Assembly: GCA_020832285.1 (NCBI GenBank)
Contig: JAFIFB010000007.1
Span: 1 to 64,000, forward strand
Length of the DNA: 64,000 nt
Direction of reading: 5' to 3'
DNA from: Balneolaceae bacterium
GTDB lineage: Bacteria > Bacteroidota > Rhodothermia > Balneolales > Balneolaceae
The translations under genes were made by a program, and so were the position numbers. Shown here in pieces: positions 35,912 to 46,058 of this stretch. The notes beneath the pieces were generated by a model. That model saw nothing but the letters and a program-made list of their open reading frames with translations, made no database searches and was not told where the DNA came from. Position 1 is the first letter of the stretch. Each line of letters begins with the position of its first letter.

Positions 35912-36856
35912 ATGGGGAAAAACAAAGCATTTGACGTATTGGTTGTCGGTGATCTGAATGTTGACCTTATCATGAATAAAATCAACAAAATGCCCCAAAT
36001 CGGCGAAGAACAGCGCGCAGATGAAATGGATCTTGTGATGGGCGGCTCAACAGCAATTTTTGCCTCAAACATCGCCAAATTGGGTTCTAAAACAGAATTT
36101 ATGTGCAAGCTGGGTGATGATTCGTTCGGGCGGTTTTTATTGAAAGAGATGGAAAAACAAGGTGTAAACACCGAATCGATCATCATAGACGCAGAACTCC
36201 GCACAGGCGCTACTATTATCTTCTTTATAGAAGATGATCGTATGATGGTTACCTATCCCGGCGCGATGGAATATCTTTCGTCTGATGAAATATCCGATGA
36301 AATCCTTGGTTCAGCCCGCCATATCCACACCTCTGCAATTTTTTTCCAGCCAAAACTCAAAAAAGGACTTGCAGACTTGTTTCGCAGGGCAAAACAACTG
36401 GGGCTCTCCACATCGATGGATACTCAGTGGGACCCTGAAGAGAACTGGGATCTCGGCCTCGAAGAAATTTTACCCCATCTTGATTTTTTTCTGCCCAACG
36501 AGGAAGAATTTATTCGCCTCGCCGGTAAACCCGACCTCGAAAGTGCTCTTGATTCTGTGGCCCATTTTAACACCTGTTTTGTAATCAAACGCGGAGCTAA
36601 AGGTGCAATGATGTTTCACAACGGAGAAAAAAAATCCATAAACTCCCTGCCTATTCCAGAAATTATTGATACCATAGGGGCAGGTGACAGCTTCAATGCC
36701 GGTTTTATACACGCCTATCTGAACGATAAAGAGATGGAAACGTGTCTCAACGAAGGCAACCGAACAGCCGCTGTTTCCACAATGGCTGCAGGGGGTGTAG
36801 ATGGCATAATCAGTTATGAACAGGTCTTCGAAACTGCAAAAAAGCTGAAATCTTGA
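35912..36856 (+). CDS. PfkB-family sugar kinase, probably tagatose-6-phosphate or related
   Basis: 314 residues of ribokinase/PfkB type. It has the N-terminal GDLNVDLI and GGSTAIFASNIAKLG and the C-terminal signature DTIGAGDSFNAGF (253-265), with catalytic Asp259. Position between the GatZ-like protein and the truncated aldolase suggests phosphorylation of tagatose 6-phosphate, but PfkB kinases cannot be told apart reliably by motif alone. The gap to the upstream gene is 47 bases. Confidence 0.8.
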   Translation: MGKNKAFDVLVVGDLNVDLIMNKINKMPQIGEEQRADEMDLVMGGSTAIFASNIAKLGSKTEFMCKLGDDSFGRFLLKEMEKQGVNTESIIIDAELRTGATIIFFIEDDRMMVTYPGAMEYLSSDEISDEILGSARHIHTSAIFFQPKLKKGLADLFRRAKQLGLSTSMDTQWDPEENWDLGLEEILPHLDFFLPNEEEFIRLAGKPDLESALDSVAHFNTCFVIKRGAKGAMMFHNGEKKSINSLPIPEIIDTIGAGDSFNAGFIHAYLNDKEMETCLNEGNRTAAVSTMAAGGVDGIISYEQVFETAKKLKS

Positions 36857-36886
36857 TCTCACTCTCTCTCCAAAAAACGTAATTCC

Positions 36887-37231
36887 ATGAAGCTGCAGGA
36901 AAAGTTCACATTTCTCGAAAAACAGAGATCGGCTGTTCTTGCAACCATTTTTAATAACTTCGAAACTTCTTCAGGAATACTACCGGCCGCTCCCAAAACC
37001 GGCAACTTCATTATCAATCAAGCCACTCTTTCACTCATCCATTATCGGGTACTTGAAATGACATTTACTTTTGCCCGCACCAGATTGAAAAATTATGGTT
37101 TAGAAGGATGGCTCCATCTCGACTATGCTGAAACTTGTGACTTGATAAAACAGTACCTGGGTGCCGGATATAACTCGGAAATATTTGTTGCCAGTGAAAA
37201 ATCATTTTCAAAAAATGCAGAAGACGCATGA
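36887..37231 (+). pseudogene. Truncated class II aldolase-like protein (GatY/Fba N-terminal part)
   Basis: 114 residues, about 40% of a normal class II aldolase. It aligns by eye to the family's N-terminal part: IFNNFETSSGILPAA matches AFNxxNxETxxAIxxAA, and WLHLDYAET...GAGYNSEIFVASEKSF matches HLDHxxS...AGxxSxMxDxSxxPF. The catalytic Asp of HLD is kept, but the zinc His after it is Tyr and the later Asp is Val; everything beyond, including two zinc His, is missing. The reading frame is clean, and its stop overlaps the next start (ATGA), so it may still be translated, perhaps as a scaffold. Listed as a broken gene, though a small functional protein is possible. Confidence 0.6.
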
Positions 37232-37818
37232 CTGAAAAAGAACGGATGCTTTCAGGCCATACTTATAATTCCAGAGACCCTGAACTTCTGAACAGGTATC
37301 ACAGGGTCCGGAATATTCTTGCCTCATACAATCAAACCTCATCTGAAAATATACAGGAAAAACGGAAAACGCTGGAATCTCTATTTGGAGATATGGGCGA
37401 AGGAGTTTGGATTGAAGCACCTTTTTATTGCGATTACGGAGAACACATTTACATTGGAGATGACACATTTATAAACTACAATTGTGTATTTCTTGACAGT
37501 AATCGTATTACAATTGGCAGGAATGTTCTCATCGGGCCTGGAGTGCAGATTTATACTGCAACCCATCCTCTTAGTTCAAACGAAAGGCTTTTGAAAAATC
37601 CCGCCGCTGGAAAAAGCAGAACACGTTATCTGACAAAATCAAAACCTATTACTGTTAGTGATAATACCTGGATAGGCGGCGGCGCATTGATTATGCCAGG
37701 AATAACAATTGGGGAAAATTCCAGTATTGGTGCAGGCAGTGTAGTTACCAAACCTATTCCGCCCAATTGTTTTGCAGCAGGAAATCCCTGTAAAATCATT
37801 AAAAGTCTTCAACATTAA
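37228..37818 (+). CDS. Hexapeptide-repeat sugar O-acetyltransferase (maltose/galactoside type)
   Basis: 196 residues with the N-terminal MTEKERMLSGHTYNSRDPEL helix of the Maa/LacA/NodL group. A left-handed beta-helix follows (DTFINYNCVFLDSNRITIG, IGGGALIMPGITIGENSSIG), with catalytic His in TATHPLSS. It transfers acetyl from acetyl-CoA to sugars, often as a detoxification step. Its start overlaps the stop of the truncated aldolase by four bases, implying translational coupling. Confidence 0.88.
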   Translation: MTEKERMLSGHTYNSRDPELLNRYHRVRNILASYNQTSSENIQEKRKTLESLFGDMGEGVWIEAPFYCDYGEHIYIGDDTFINYNCVFLDSNRITIGRNVLIGPGVQIYTATHPLSSNERLLKNPAAGKSRTRYLTKSKPITVSDNTWIGGGALIMPGITIGENSSIGAGSVVTKPIPPNCFAAGNPCKIIKSLQH

Positions 37819-37894
37819 ACATTGGTGAATCACAGACCAAAACCTGATACAATTTAATCTGGTTTTAACCCTAAATTACTAAACCTACATCTCT

Positions 37895-38818
37895 ATGAAA
37901 TCAAAACTTTGGCTGATTTTTGCACTGATAACAACTCTTTTCTGGGGAGTTTGGGGAGCTTTTATTGAAATTACCGAACAAGCCGGATTTCCTGCCACCC
38001 TCGGTTATGTGGTCTGGTCACTCACGATGATTCCACCTGCCCTTGTAGCTTTGAAAATTATCAACTGGAAAATTGAGCATGACAAAAAATCGATCCTTCT
38101 CGGCGCTGCAATCGGATTTTTGGGAGCAGGCGGTCAATTGATACTTTTCCACGGCTTGGGAATTGGTCCTGCATATATCATTTTCCCAATTATTGCACTC
38201 TCTCCCGTTGTTACGGTGCTGCTCTCTATCATTATTCTCAAAGAGCGAACCCAGCTAAAAGGCTGGATTGGGATTGCGCTCGCACTTATCGCCATTCCGC
38301 TTCTCTCCTATCAGCCTCCTGATAATGCCGCTGTTGAAGGATATTTATGGCTGATTCTTGCACTCGGAGTATTTTTCGCCTGGGGAATACAGGGTTTTTT
38401 CATGAAATTTGCCAATCAAACGATGACGGCAGAAAGTATTTTCTTTTATATGACCATTACAGGTTTGCTTTTATCTCCACTGGCAATTATGATGACTGAT
38501 TTTTCACAAGATATAAACTGGGGATTCCAGGGGCCGTATCTCGCCGCTATGATCCAAATTTTAAATGCGATTGGTGCACTCTGTATTGTCTACGCCTACA
38601 GGTATGGAAAAGCTATTGTTGTATCACCACTTACCAACGCTATCGCGCCGGTAATCACGATTGTAATTTCTCTGCTTCTCTATGCAGTTTTCCCTCATAC
38701 AGTTACACTGATTGGGATGATTGTGGCAATTACCGCAACATTTCTGCTTGCTATTGTTGAAGAAAGCACCGAAAAAGCCGAAGAAATTGAAGATAAAGTT
38801 GAAGAGCTTCTCGATTGA
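37895..38818 (+). CDS. DMT-superfamily permease (EamA type)
   Basis: 307 residues with ten hydrophobic segments in two five-helix halves (LFWGVWGAF near the start and WGIQGFFMKFANQTM at the second half), then an acidic tail of EE/KVEELLD type. DMT permeases export or import metabolites, and some take up sugars. The position in the galactosamine/tagatose series suggests a sugar-related cargo, not provable from sequence. It starts 76 bases after the acetyltransferase. Confidence 0.75.
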   Translation: MKSKLWLIFALITTLFWGVWGAFIEITEQAGFPATLGYVVWSLTMIPPALVALKIINWKIEHDKKSILLGAAIGFLGAGGQLILFHGLGIGPAYIIFPIIALSPVVTVLLSIIILKERTQLKGWIGIALALIAIPLLSYQPPDNAAVEGYLWLILALGVFFAWGIQGFFMKFANQTMTAESIFFYMTITGLLLSPLAIMMTDFSQDINWGFQGPYLAAMIQILNAIGALCIVYAYRYGKAIVVSPLTNAIAPVITIVISLLLYAVFPHTVTLIGMIVAITATFLLAIVEESTEKAEEIEDKVEELLD

Positions 38819-38883
38819 AACATCCGGCGGTTTGAAATTTTGCCGTCGGAATTCATTCATACAGCTAAAAACGTAAAAGAGTT

Positions 38884-39900
38884 ATGCCATTACAGAAAGA
38901 CCACATTTATTACGATATCCAAAAGATAGATGCCCATATTCATCAAAATGTAAACCGTTCTGCAATTCTGGATGAAGCCGCAAAAGAACGTTGGCGTCTA
39001 GTCTCCATCAACACCAATTATGCCGGTTTTAACAGCACCGACAAACAGCGCGAGGTCGCCATCGAATGCGGCAAACGTTCACCCGGCAACCTTCACTTCA
39101 TGGCATCTTTCGGTGTAGATGGCTGGGGTGAACCGGGATGGGCAGAAAAAGCCCTGGAACAGATTAAAATCGGATGGAAAAAAGGAGCTGTAGCCGTAAA
39201 AATCTGGAAAAATGTTGGTATGGAGCTGCGGGACAAAGATGGCAATTTCGTCATGGCCGACCATACTGATTTTGACCCCATCTATGAGTACCTGAAAAAT
39301 AACAAAATACCTCTGGCTACTCATTTGGGTGAGCCCAAAAACTGCTGGCTTCCTCTCGATGAAATGACAGTTACCAGTGATAAAGAATACTTTACGAAAA
39401 ACCCGGAATATCACATGTATCTGAAAAAGGATTTTCCATCTTATGAAGATCAACTTCAGGCCAGAGACCGGGTCCTGGAAAAACATACCGAACTCAAATT
39501 CATTGGTCTGCACCTGGCTAGCCTGGAGTGGAGTGTGGAAGAGGTAGCGAAATGGCTTGACAAACATCCCAATGCCGGTGTCGACCTTGCTGAACGGGTT
39601 TGTCATTTGCAGCATCAGGCAGTTTACAATCACAAAAAAGTGAAAGAGTTCGTGGAAGCTTATCAAGACCGCATCATCTACGGAACTGATCAGATCGATG
39701 ACGGCACACTCGATGCTAATGAAATTCAGGAAACCATCCGGGGAAAATGGCACAATGAATTCCGTTTTTTCTCTGATAAAGATACCCAAACAGCCTGGAA
39801 TGTAGAAAAACAGTTCAAAGGATTGGGATTGTCAAAAAAAATCCTCCGTAAACTGTTTCATGACAATGCGATTTATTATTATCCAAGACTGAAAAAATAA
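38884..39900 (+). CDS. Cytosolic metal-dependent amidohydrolase, paralogue of the 222-1319 lipoprotein
   Basis: 338 residues, starting directly with the enzyme domain: IDAHIH (His18, His20), AVKIWKN, ATHLGEPKNCWLPLDEMT, IGLHLASLEWS and YGTDQIDD. It matches the lipoprotein at 222-1319 over its whole length, including the C-terminal KGLxLxxxxxxKLxxxNA block, but has no signal peptide and so should act in the cytosol. The substrate is unknown. It is 65 bases after the DMT permease and 135 before the symporter, so product import and internal processing are plausible. Confidence 0.78.
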   Translation: MPLQKDHIYYDIQKIDAHIHQNVNRSAILDEAAKERWRLVSINTNYAGFNSTDKQREVAIECGKRSPGNLHFMASFGVDGWGEPGWAEKALEQIKIGWKKGAVAVKIWKNVGMELRDKDGNFVMADHTDFDPIYEYLKNNKIPLATHLGEPKNCWLPLDEMTVTSDKEYFTKNPEYHMYLKKDFPSYEDQLQARDRVLEKHTELKFIGLHLASLEWSVEEVAKWLDKHPNAGVDLAERVCHLQHQAVYNHKKVKEFVEAYQDRIIYGTDQIDDGTLDANEIQETIRGKWHNEFRFFSDKDTQTAWNVEKQFKGLGLSKKILRKLFHDNAIYYYPRLKK

Positions 39901-39956
39901 AGTTCCAGGCAACAATCACAATTATCTGATCAAAATAATACAGGCTTTATCTTAAG

Positions 39957-39991
39957 ATTTGGAATTTGGAACTTGTTATTTGATATTTGAA
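39957..39991. repeat. Degenerate heptanucleotide tandem array
   Basis: Five 7-base units in register: ATTTGGA, ATTTGGA, ACTTGTT, ATTTGAT, ATTTGAA. It lies between the amidohydrolase and symporter genes and does not extend into either. Similar 7-base arrays flank hisD. Confidence 0.6.
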
Positions 39992-40035
39992 ACCTGCTCA
40001 CAACTATTTTCAAACTGCAACTTAACTCATAAATA

Positions 40036-41850
40036 ATGCTACTATCGCTTCTCGACTGGCTTATTGTTGCCGCATACATGGTTTTTTCTCTCATAGTTGG
40101 CCTTTGGGTTATGAAAAAAGCCGGGAAAAACTCTACGGAATTTTTTGCTGCCGGAAAAAACATGCCCTGGTGGCTTCTCGGAATATCTATGGTAGCAACT
40201 ACGTTTTCTACCGATACACCAAACCTTGTTACCGATATTGTACGGCAAAACGGAGTTGCAGGTAACTGGACATGGTGGGCTTTTCTCCTGACCGGAATGC
40301 TGACTGTATTTGTTTATGCAAATTTATGGCGCAGATCGGGAATCCTGACCGATGTTGAATTTTATGAGTTGAGATACAGCGGAAAATCAGCAGCATTTTT
40401 ACGGGGATTCAGAGCAGTTTATCTGGGCTTGATTTTTAATGTGATTATTATGGCCAGTGTTTCTCTGGCTGCCATAAAAATCGGTACGGTTTTAATGGGT
40501 ATCACACCACTGCAAACCATGCTGATTGCGGGAGTGGTTACCGTTATTTACAGTGCTCTCGGTGGTCTTCGCGGTGTTTTAATAACAGATTTTTTTCAAT
40601 TTTTCCTCTCCATCATCGGTGGGCTTGTAGCTGCATATGTGGCCGTCACCCATCCTGATGTAGGCGGGCTTCAGGGGATGCTTACGCATGAAAATGTAAA
40701 GCCAATGCTGAATATGTTTCCTGACTTTTCAGATCATTCTCAGCTTCTTGCCATTCTGATCATACCTCTGGCCGTTCAATGGTGGAGTGTTTATTATCCT
40801 GGTGCTGAACCTGGCGGCGGTGGTTATGTTGCCCAGCGAATGTTTGCTGCAAAAAATGAAGACCACTCCATCGGAGCCGTTTTTCTTTTCAACGCCCTGC
40901 ACTACGCATTGCGCCCCTGGCCGTGGATTATTGTGGGTTTATGCTCACTGATTGTATTTCCCGATCTTGCTTCAATCCGGCAGGAATTTCCTCAGGCAGC
41001 CGATATTGTAGATCACGATATGGGATATCCCGCCATGCTTACCTTTGTACCGGTTGGATGGCTTGGTCTCGTAATCGCTGCTTTGATAGCGGCATATATG
41101 TCTACAATCTCCACACATCTGAACTGGGGCTCTTCATATCTTGTGAATGACTTTTACAAGCGCTTTGTGAGACCCCAAAGCACAGAAAAGGAACTGGTAA
41201 ATGTTGGACGTATCTCTACTGTTTTCCTGATGATTATTGCCGGAGCCTTGGCATTGGTGATGCAATCTGCACTCGACAACTTTCAGATTATATTGCAAAT
41301 AGGCGCGGGTACCGGCTTGATATTTATACTCAGATGGTTTTGGTGGAGAGTGAATGCCTGGAGTGAAATTGCTGCAATGACTATCTCTTTCCTCATTGCA
41401 CTTTATTTCCGTTTTCTACACGCATCGACTGATCTCCCTCTACTTACAGGCTGGCAGGAACTGCTCGTGGGTGTTACGCTTACGACCATCGGATGGGTAC
41501 TGGTAACTTACCTTACACGGCCAACGGATGATGAAACTCTTGTCAATTTCTGCAAGCTGATCCGTCCCGGTGGTCCCGGCTGGAAGAAAGTACAGTCGCT
41601 CGCGCATATACGCGGAATTTCGATGGAGCAGATTGAAGACGAAGCATGGAGAGTGCCTCAGGGTATTTACTGCATGATTCTCGGCTGCATAATAATTTAC
41701 GGTATCCTTCTTGGAACCGGTTACTGGATTTATGGTAACTATGCCCCTGCAGCACTGCTTACATTAGCAAGCGGAATAAGTGCCTGGGCACTAATGAAAG
41801 CCTGGAAAAAACTGGTTGCCATTTCGCCTGATATGTCAGAAGATGAGTAG
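40036..41850 (+). CDS. Sodium/solute symporter (SSS family)
   Basis: 604 residues with at least 13 hydrophobic segments. The N-terminus (DWLIVAAYMVFSLIVGLWV, then TEFFAAGKNMPWWLLG and SMVATTFSTDTPNLV) is typical of SSS proteins, as is the central AAYMSTISTHLNWGSSYLVND with residues of the second sodium site. The C-terminal extension is common in Bacteroidota members. It would bring a sugar or derivative across the inner membrane using sodium. It is the last gene of the plus-strand series, with a strong terminator 24 bases after the stop. Confidence 0.9.
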   Translation: MLLSLLDWLIVAAYMVFSLIVGLWVMKKAGKNSTEFFAAGKNMPWWLLGISMVATTFSTDTPNLVTDIVRQNGVAGNWTWWAFLLTGMLTVFVYANLWRRSGILTDVEFYELRYSGKSAAFLRGFRAVYLGLIFNVIIMASVSLAAIKIGTVLMGITPLQTMLIAGVVTVIYSALGGLRGVLITDFFQFFLSIIGGLVAAYVAVTHPDVGGLQGMLTHENVKPMLNMFPDFSDHSQLLAILIIPLAVQWWSVYYPGAEPGGGGYVAQRMFAAKNEDHSIGAVFLFNALHYALRPWPWIIVGLCSLIVFPDLASIRQEFPQAADIVDHDMGYPAMLTFVPVGWLGLVIAALIAAYMSTISTHLNWGSSYLVNDFYKRFVRPQSTEKELVNVGRISTVFLMIIAGALALVMQSALDNFQIILQIGAGTGLIFILRWFWWRVNAWSEIAAMTISFLIALYFRFLHASTDLPLLTGWQELLVGVTLTTIGWVLVTYLTRPTDDETLVNFCKLIRPGGPGWKKVQSLAHIRGISMEQIEDEAWRVPQGIYCMILGCIIIYGILLGTGYWIYGNYAPAALLTLASGISAWALMKAWKKLVAISPDMSEDE

Positions 41851-41873
41851 TACAGCCTGATCACATTTTGAAA

Positions 41874-41914
41874 AGCCCAAAGTTTTGAATCATTTCAGCT
41901 TTGGGCTTTTTTTG
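41874..41914 (+). terminator. Rho-independent terminator of the agaS series
   Basis: AGCCCAAAG (41874-41882) pairs with CTTTGGGCT (41899-41907), followed at once by a run of T. It lies just past the symporter stop codon. Confidence 0.9.
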
Positions 41915-42030
41915 TGTCTCCATTTAGAGTCAAGGCCAGTTGGTAAGGTTAGATAGGGTGAGTTCTGCAGATCTGAAGATGCGATCTATTCTGTCGAAAC
42001 CTCTGATCCGGGAATTCAATCGAAGCCAGA

Positions 42031-42795
42031 CTATACTTTTATGACATTTATATTTCTTCTCAAGAGTTCGGTTTCATATTGTGACGATATGTTGCTATCG
42101 GTTATGATAGTGCTGATAACGTCCACATCACAGATGTATGAAAAACTGTGCCTGCCAAACTTGCTTGAATCGGCAATTGCAACCACCTGTTGTGCTCTCT
42201 CCACCATTGTTCGGTTAAGTTGTGCTTCCATCGGATTCGGTGTGGTGAGGCCGTATTTAATGTCAAGTCCGTCCACACCCAGAAACAATTTATCGAAATA
42301 ATAGTTGCTGATTGTAGCTTCGGCTTCCGGGCCAACCAGAGAAAAAGATTCTTTCCTGAGCACACCACCAGTTAACATCACATTTAAAGCTTCGAAGCCA
42401 CCCAATTTCAATGCAATGTTGATCGCATTGGTCATAATTGTGAGGTTTTTTTTCTCCGATAACCGGTGGGCTACTTCCATTGCCGTTGTGCCGGAATCGA
42501 GCAGAATAGAATCTCCGTCATTGATCATCTCAACTGCTTTTTCACCGATTCTCTGTTTCTCTTTTTGAAAGAGTTTCTGTTTCTCTTCAAGTGTGGGATC
42601 TTCATAAACATTTTTCCTGATTAGTGCACCGCCATGTGTTCGATGGAGAATACCTTTCTTTTCAAGAAAATCGAGATCGTTACGAATCGTTACACTCGAA
42701 ACATCAAACTGATCACTTAAATTGTCAACCCTTACTTTTCCGTTTTTCTGAATTAGTTGGATAATGCTGTCCCTTCGCTCAACTGTAGATCTCAT
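42031..42795 (-). CDS. DeoR-family transcriptional regulator
   Basis: 254 residues, the normal length. The N-terminal winged helix (ERRDSIIQLIQKNGKVRVDNLSDQF with VSSVTIRNDLDFLEKKGIL) is followed by the DeoR sensor domain with the phosphosugar-binding signatures LLDSGTTAMEVA and VADSSKFG-like segments (AIADSSKFGRHSF). DeoR proteins such as AgaR sense sugar phosphates. It lies just past the agaS series on the opposite strand and is the natural candidate regulator for it. Direct repeats just upstream suggest self-regulation. Confidence 0.9.
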   Translation of the reverse strand: MRSTVERRDSIIQLIQKNGKVRVDNLSDQFDVSSVTIRNDLDFLEKKGILHRTHGGALIRKNVYEDPTLEEKQKLFQKEKQRIGEKAVEMINDGDSILLDSGTTAMEVAHRLSEKKNLTIMTNAINIALKLGGFEALNVMLTGGVLRKESFSLVGPEAEATISNYYFDKLFLGVDGLDIKYGLTTPNPMEAQLNRTMVERAQQVVAIADSSKFGRHSFSYICDVDVISTIITDSNISSQYETELLRRNINVIKV

Positions 42796-42807
42796 GAAAT
42801 ATAATTT

Positions 42808-42847
42808 TAGTTATTTGTAGTTATTTAACGGTATCAATCTGTATCAA
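42808..42847. promoter_or_regulatory. Two direct-repeat pairs upstream of the DeoR gene
   Basis: TAGTTATTT occurs at 42808-42816 and 42818-42826, and GTATCAA at 42831-42837 and 42841-42847; each pair is spaced exactly 10 bases. DeoR-family operators are often direct repeats in helical phase. The block lies 13-52 bases upstream of the deoR start codon. Confidence 0.45.
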
Positions 42848-42904
42848 ATAATCAATTTTTTTTTCAGTTTCTTTTTTTTTCTCAATAATTTCTTTCGTGG
42901 AATT

Positions 42905-42944
42905 TAAAAAAAAAAGCCTCACTCCAAAAATAGAAGTGAGGCTT
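42905..42944 (-). terminator. Rho-independent terminator of groES-groEL
   Basis: AAGCCTCACT (42914-42923) pairs with AGTGAGGCTT (42935-42944), and on the minus strand a run of T follows. It lies 34 bases past the groEL stop. Confidence 0.88.
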
Positions 42945-42977
42945 TAAATGGTTATTTAAGCTTTCAGTGAAAAAGGC

Positions 42978-44642
<1,665 letters not shown>

Positions 44643-44696
44643 AATTCTTTGTTCTTTTTATTTAGTTAGTATTTAAAAATGTAGAGGTGAAATTGT

Positions 44697-44984
44697 TCAG
44701 GACACAATTCCAAGGATGTCGGATTCTCTCATGATCAGGTACTCTTCACCATCGAGAGTTACTTCTGTACCGGAATATTTTCCGTAGAGTACCTCATCTC
44801 CTTTTTTAACCGACATATCGATCTTGTTTCCATTCTCCACTTTACCAGGGCCTGCTTCAACTACAGTTCCTCGTTGTGGCTTTTCTTTTGCTGTATCCGG
44901 AATAATGATTCCTGAGCTTGTTTTTTCCTCAGCTTCAACCGGACGAACTAAAACACGATCGCTTAATGGTTTTATCGTGGCCAT
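44697..44984 (-). CDS. groES: Co-chaperonin GroES
   Basis: 95 residues, normal length. It caps Gro[22 protein letters not shown] at the N-terminus and the [14 protein letters not shown] segment are diagnostic. A clear AGGAG Shine-Dalgarno (complement at 44993-44997) lies 8 bases before the ATG, which is unusual for this window. Upstream, ACACTTT-cact-AAAGTGT (45034-45051) is an inverted repeat, but it is not the CIRCE consensus. Confidence 0.97.
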   Translation of the reverse strand: MATIKPLSDRVLVRPVEAEEKTSSGIIIPDTAKEKPQRGTVVEAGPGKVENGNKIDMSVKKGDEVLYGKYSGTEVTLDGEEYLIMRESDILGIVS

Positions 44985-45168
44985 ATGTATGACTCCTAAC
45001 TTTATGGTTTTTGTTGATAGTTAAATTTTTCCAACACTTTCACTAAAGTGTCTTTGCTGCCAAACAAACAGCAACTTCCGTACCAAAAATTAAAGATCAT
45101 TCAAAGAGTGCGCCTCACGGCCTAAATTGATCGAAAAAACAAGAAGTGACAAACTTTTTGGCGCAATT

Positions 45169-45951
45169 TCAGACAAACGTGTCAAGTTGTTCCAAACGTG
45201 CTGTCAACTTTTCATACATCTCCGGCGAGAGGGCTTCTGCTCTGAGGTTAAAATCGAACTCTCCGGATGGCAATTCGGCATCAAGTCGTTTCAGTGCATT
45301 GCTCAGTTTTTTTCTTCGCTGGTTAAACGCCATCCGCACCACGGTTTTCAGATTTTTATCAAGACAGGCCAGCGGAGCTTTATTAAATGTAAGTTTTAAA
45401 ACTGAACTGTTCACTCTCGGAGGTGGAGAAAAAACTTGCGGGGGGACATCAAAAAGAATTTCGGGAGTACTCATCAGCTTGGTTTGCACGCTCAGAATAC
45501 CATACTCTTTGCTACGGGGTTCCGCCACAATCCGTTCGGCTACTTCCTTTTGCATCATCAACAAAGCAGAAGTGAGATGTTCACGTTTTTCAAGAAGGGA
45601 AAACAGAATCTGACTGGTGATGTAGTATGGCAAATTGCCAATAATATGAAGCTGCCGTCCTTCCGTATTAACATCACTCCAGTTGAACTTCAACACATCT
45701 TTCTGGATAATTTCCAGGCCTGGAAAAGTTTCTTCGAGAAACTCCACCATTCTGCCGTCAATTTCAATTACGGAAAGGTTTTTGAAACGTTCAGAAAGAA
45801 GTTTGGTCAGCGCTCCTGCACCAGGGCCAATTTCAATCACTGTATCATCCGGAGATGCCGGAATGGCATCCACAATTTTACTGATCATGTTCCCGTCTTT
45901 CAGGAAGTGCTGGCCAAGGCTCTTTTTTGTTTTGGGGTGACGGGACATCAA
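45169..45951 (-). CDS. rsmA: 16S rRNA A1518/A1519 dimethyltransferase
   Basis: 260 residues. It dimethylates two adjacent adenines near the 3' end of 16S rRNA (RsmA/KsgA). KKSLGQHFLKD at the start, the SAM motif IEIGPGAGALT and the catalytic NLPYYIT are all present. The upstream neighbour lepB is 107 bases away on the same strand. Confidence 0.96.
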   Translation of the reverse strand: MMSRHPKTKKSLGQHFLKDGNMISKIVDAIPASPDDTVIEIGPGAGALTKLLSERFKNLSVIEIDGRMVEFLEETFPGLEIIQKDVLKFNWSDVNTEGRQLHIIGNLPYYITSQILFSLLEKREHLTSALLMMQKEVAERIVAEPRSKEYGILSVQTKLMSTPEILFDVPPQVFSPPPRVNSSVLKLTFNKAPLACLDKNLKTVVRMAFNQRRKKLSNALKRLDAELPSGEFDFNLRAEALSPEMYEKLTARLEQLDTFV

Positions 45952-46058
45952 ATCTCTTTTGAATTATATTTCCAGAGTTTAAGCGGCAGTTCAAAACCAG
46001 CCTCAAGCAGCCTTAGACTGCATTATGCACGAATAAATTTATTATTAAATAATACAGG

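Noticed and set aside
45034-45051. CIRCE/HrcA operator upstream of groES
   Set aside because: The inverted repeat ACACTTT-cact-AAAGTGT lacks the TTAGCACTC-N9-GAGTGCTAA consensus and spacing; it is only noted with groES.
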